Source: Rhytidiadelphus loreus (Eukaryota; Streptophyta; Bryopsida; Hypnales; Hylocomiaceae). From it: 64,000 nt of DNA. The notes beneath the pieces are model-generated. The model saw only the letters and a list, made by a program, of their open reading frames with translations. It made no database searches and was not told where the DNA came from. The stretch spans positions 65,949,348-66,013,347 of the forward strand of contig OX344764.1 in NCBI GenBank assembly GCA_947034895.1, in the 5' to 3' direction. Below are positions 60,836 to 64,000 of the stretch, piece after piece. Each line of letters starts with the position of its first letter. Position 1 is the stretch's first letter. The position numbers and the translations under genes are program-made.

Positions 60836-61999
60836 ATAGCCTCTTTTAGAAGAAGATTTAAGTCCACATGCCTCATTTCAAGCGTGCTAATTGGAGAGCC
60901 TAGGAGCACGAGCGCAAAAGCTTGAGAGTCTAAGAGTCTTTATTTTTTGAAGTATTATTTATTTATTTATTGTTTAGGAATCAAGACTATGGTTTAGAGA
61001 ATTTTATAATTTATAATTAAGGAACAAAAAAGAGATTGTTAAAGTGCATTGTGTGAATGCCTCACAAAAATTAAGTAACATCATCAAATTCCCTGGAGAG
61101 ATCCCTCTTGAAGCCAAAACCCCATTCTTAGTAGAAGGGGATATTGAGTAAATTTGATACCCTATACAAAGATAGAAATGAAGGGCATTACCAATTTTTT
61201 GTGATTTTTTTCCTTAAATTCCAATGATTATGAATTTTAGAAGTCAAAAGTTGACCTCAATCCATATCCAATCTAAGGTGGACCAACCATCACTGTCTAC
61301 TTCCCAATTCTGTTACCTACAGTTTGGCTCCAATTCCATTCATTGCCCTATCCAAATCTATCTAGGAAATATCCTAAACCATTTAAGATTCTAACAAAAT
61401 TTGATTAGATTATGGCTTCCCATATGGCTTTAATGTGGAGATGGACTAACATGTCAGCCCTTGATTGGTGGATATTTAAGTGCTAATTGATTCATAGAAG
61501 GATGGTTATGAATTGTTGATAGGGTGTTTATGACTCTAGTCTATTGGTGGTTTTGTACTATTTCAGGCTAATTACTTCAAAATTCACAGATATTACAATT
61601 TTAATCAAAAAATTATAATTCCACTTGGGTTTGATTTGTGAAACAAGCGCACACCTCTGAAAAATATGTGCCCCTATTGGAATTGACTCCAAGATAATCC
61701 AATTGCAAATTAGGGGATGATAGGCAGTTCTACTTTACATAATCTTCCAATTCCAATCATTCCAAAACTACTTTCCTGCTCACTCATAACATTCACTAGC
61801 AATGAGTTGTGTTGCCTTCCTTCCGACGAAAGAATGTGGAATATTCCACAACCAACATTAGCTAAATTACATATGTCAATATTTGTCATAGAATTGAAGT
61901 GAGTCCGATGGGTCCCAATTATACAGTGTAAATTGAAGTAAGTTCCAATACATTGAAAACGTATGGACAATCAACACTCTTTATTCATTGAAAAAATGA
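60836..61999. other. AT-rich intergenic DNA with a partial element
   Basis: AAGGTGGACCAACCATCACT at 61275 and GGCAGTTCTACTTT near 61725-61737 resemble the two ends of the 2277-3378 element, so 61275-61738 may be a short decayed copy. Nothing else was recognised. Confidence 0.35.
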
Positions 62000-63005
62000 A
62001 CGAAGTTCAAAAACTAAAAAACAATGGACCAAAGAAGTAGCTTGCATTGATACAAAAGTCAATTTAATTTAAATTTCTAGGTGAGAAGAGAAGCTATATA
62101 TAGAGAGATTTGGGGTGGTAGGTGGTAACACAATTCATGTGGAATATGTAAATTAGAATGAGCAGAAGCTCAACAACTCATAATTAAGTTAAAAGTAGGA
62201 ATTGTGTTTGAAGTAAAATTTCAAACCTCATTTAGACAAAGTGGGGATAACTTTTCTCAAAAACTTTGAACTAAACAAAGTTGAGAAATTAAGCAAAGTT
62301 TCATCTCCAAAAATCTGTTTGAGATTTCAATCCTTCAATAAAAAATTATGGACAATCTTCAAAGAGGAATTGGAAGGGACATTTTTTTTTACATTTTCAA
62401 ACATCCTCTTTGAAACTTGTCCATAAATTTTGATTGGAGTATTGAAACCTCAAATGTATTTTTTGAAATGAAATTTAAATTTATTTAAAAACTTTTTTTA
62501 GTTCAAAGTTTTTTGAAAAAAGTTATTCTACTATTCCTAAATGAGGTATGAAATTATACTCTAAACATAATTTTTTGTTTTGACAATGAACGGTCAAGCT
62601 CTCATCTTCAAATTATCCCATACCCTTTGAGGACTCATGATGAACAATAAAATTCACTATAAAAATGATGTCTCTACCTTCTATTCCTTCAAATATAAAT
62701 AACGTAATCCATTCATTTTACCATGTAAATGTATTTATTTTGGTAGATGATAAAATTACATTGGTAAAAGATTTGTTGGATTCTTTGGAGTTTTGACAAA
62801 CCATTTTTTACTACAATTATTTGTTAAGTTGTGTGTTAGTCCTAGAATTAGCAAAAACAATGAAACATACCTTAAATATACTATCACTGGTCATCTAGAT
62901 ACCAAAGCTTAAATTAATGATGTGAAGATGAATCTTGTGGATGAGGACTCCAAAAGAGGAAAATACAACTTCACCAAAGGCTACTGAATGTTATGCTACT
63001 TCTTA
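62000..63005 (+). repeat. Approximately 1-kb dispersed repeat, copy 2, with a fold-back core
   Basis: This is a diverged copy of 18956-19940. It shares GTGTTTGAAGTA, the fold-back pair CCTCATTTAGACAAAG and CTAAATGAGGTATGA (62185-62575), CCCATACCCTTTGAGGACTC, and GTGGATGAGGACTCCAAA. Its non-coding content agrees with copy 1. Confidence 0.6.
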
Positions 63006-63029
63006 CCATTAGATGTTTTTTCAGGGGTG

Positions 63030-63125
63030 TAAAGGGTTGTGGTAACCAAGGAATTGCGCCACTGCTGCAGTGGTGCAGCAGTCTGAGTTCGGTCACGTCA
63101 CAAGAAAAAAAAAAAAAAAAAAATT
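63030..63125 (+). repeat. Short segment ending in an A-run of about 18
   Basis: GCCACTGCTGCAGTGGTGCA, a small perfect hairpin, is followed by a GC-moderate stretch and a run of about 18 A at 63105-63122. A retroposed short element (SINE-like) is possible. No tRNA-like promoter boxes were recognised. Confidence 0.25.
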
Positions 63126-63307
63126 TAAATGAAATTTAAATGAAATTTCTTTTGCCTTTTTTTTAGCATTCTAAGAATTAAACAAAGAAAATTTATCTAA
63201 TTTTATTTTATTTAATTAATATTCTGACAAGTTGACGTTTCTTCCCTGCATATGAAACAGCCAGGGGAACAGGCTTGAAACAACCCTTCCCTTGGCTGAG
63301 ATAACAT

Positions 63308-63500
63308 CTATGGTAGTCTGCTCTTAAAGCGACCATTTAAGAGTTGGTCGGCCTTTCCAATGGTTCCTAGATGCACGAAATTATTTTTACTTATTTTTCA
63401 CTTGAAGAAAAATTGATGTGGAATCTAACCCAAGTGGTTTCATATTTTTTGGAGCATTTTTGAATTACTTATGGATTTCTAAAGAATTCTGCCATAGGTA
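63308..63500 (+). mobile_element. MITE with AAGGTAGT-type ends, copy 3, 3'-truncated or diverged
   Basis: It starts ATGGTAGTCTGCTCTTAAAG and continues CGACCATTTAAGAG, later AACCCAAGTGGTTTCATATT, matching copies 1 and 2. Similarity fades after about 63490 and the opposite terminus was not found. Confidence 0.6.
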
Positions 63501-63633
63501 ACTATTTTTTTATCATAGACCTTACAAAATCCTCACATGCGGAGTCTAAAAAATGATATGGCTTCACCAAAAACAGGCACTGAGGCATGCAAAAAGTAAT
63601 AGACAAAGTTCTAAAATACGACCTTTACTGAAC

Positions 63634-64000
63634 TTAACTCCTGAAGGGCCAAGTCCTCTTTTTTTGACAAAAATCACTTGAAATTGCCATTTCGGCTGCC
63701 TTCATCCAAGGAAAAAGAAAATTAAAATTAAAAAATCTAACCGTAGTATCTTGTACTATACTTAGATGAGATCATGTGATAAAAATTTCATGAAGTTAGA
63801 CCATACAGATTGGAAGATACTAGCATTCAAAGTTGTAGGGGAAAAGCTTTTTTGAATTCATTCAAGTAAACATTTCAGAAATGGATCCACCTTCACTCTT
63901 ATTCCATCCACTGGCAAAGTATGAAAGAACATTTGACAAATGCTTAACCGTTCTGATAACATTCACAAAACATGGACAAAACATTCAATGCTTACAACAT
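63634..64000 (+). mobile_element. TTAA element, partial copy running off the window
   Basis: TTAA at 63634-63637 is followed by CTCCTGAAGGGCC and then by text close to the first 220 bp of copy A (AACCGTAGTATCTTGTACTA, then GACCATACAGATTGGAAGAT). The right end lies beyond the window. Confidence 0.65.

Noticed and set aside
1..64000. CRISPR arrays, rRNA or tRNA genes, LTR retrotransposons
   Set aside because: I saw no regular spacer-repeat arrays, no rRNA blocks, no convincing tRNA cloverleaf, and no paired long terminal repeats or reverse transcriptase motifs. A dedicated scan could still find a decayed copy.

Overview
The window reads as nuclear DNA of a land plant. It has intron-split genes with GT-AG junctions, a CBP60 gene (a plant-specific family), an organellar RecA with an N-terminal targeting leader, and a plastid-type purine gene (PUR7). 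The genic islands are moderately GC-rich and sit in long AT-rich tracts full of small DNA transposons. I suspect a non-seed plant such as a bryophyte, lycophyte or fern, but the sequence alone does not settle this.

Layout. 1-1.2 kb: possible 3' end of a gene. 1.2-23.7 kb: AT-rich repeat landscape made of short inverted-repeat elements. Nine or more copies here and elsewhere share CCCCTAAAGG-type ends and sit in TTAA sites. There is also a 2-kb array of a quasi-palindromic CCAAnTTGG decamer at 14.1-16.1 kb and several fold-back elements. 23.98-42.58 kb: a large palindrome. Two 7,874-bp arms appear identical and free of indels (every position p pairs with 66559-p). Each arm carries a complete CBP60 gene, arranged tail to tail, and the arms are separated by a 2,862-bp spacer holding a broken hAT (DUF659) transposase. 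42.6-43.4 kb: diverged continuation of the arm, then repeats. 44.2-48.1 kb: an 8-exon organellar RECA gene on the minus strand. 48.9-51.9 kb: more TTAA elements. 52.3-56.5 kb: a 12-exon SAICAR synthetase (PUR7) on the minus strand, including a 60-bp terminal exon. 56.9-64 kb: MITEs and a three-level transposon nest (TTAA element containing a CACTA element containing a CACTAA-ended MITE).

The genes do not form a pathway: CBP60 is a calmodulin-binding transcription factor family, RECA works in organelle DNA recombination and repair, and PUR7 in purine synthesis. The main points of interest are the palindrome, whose arms are identical inside an abrupt boundary while their outer flanks have diverged, and the TTAA-targeted element family, whose ends resemble piggyBac. 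All exon borders were placed by eye from splice sites, reading phase and family similarity. No alignment program or database search was run.
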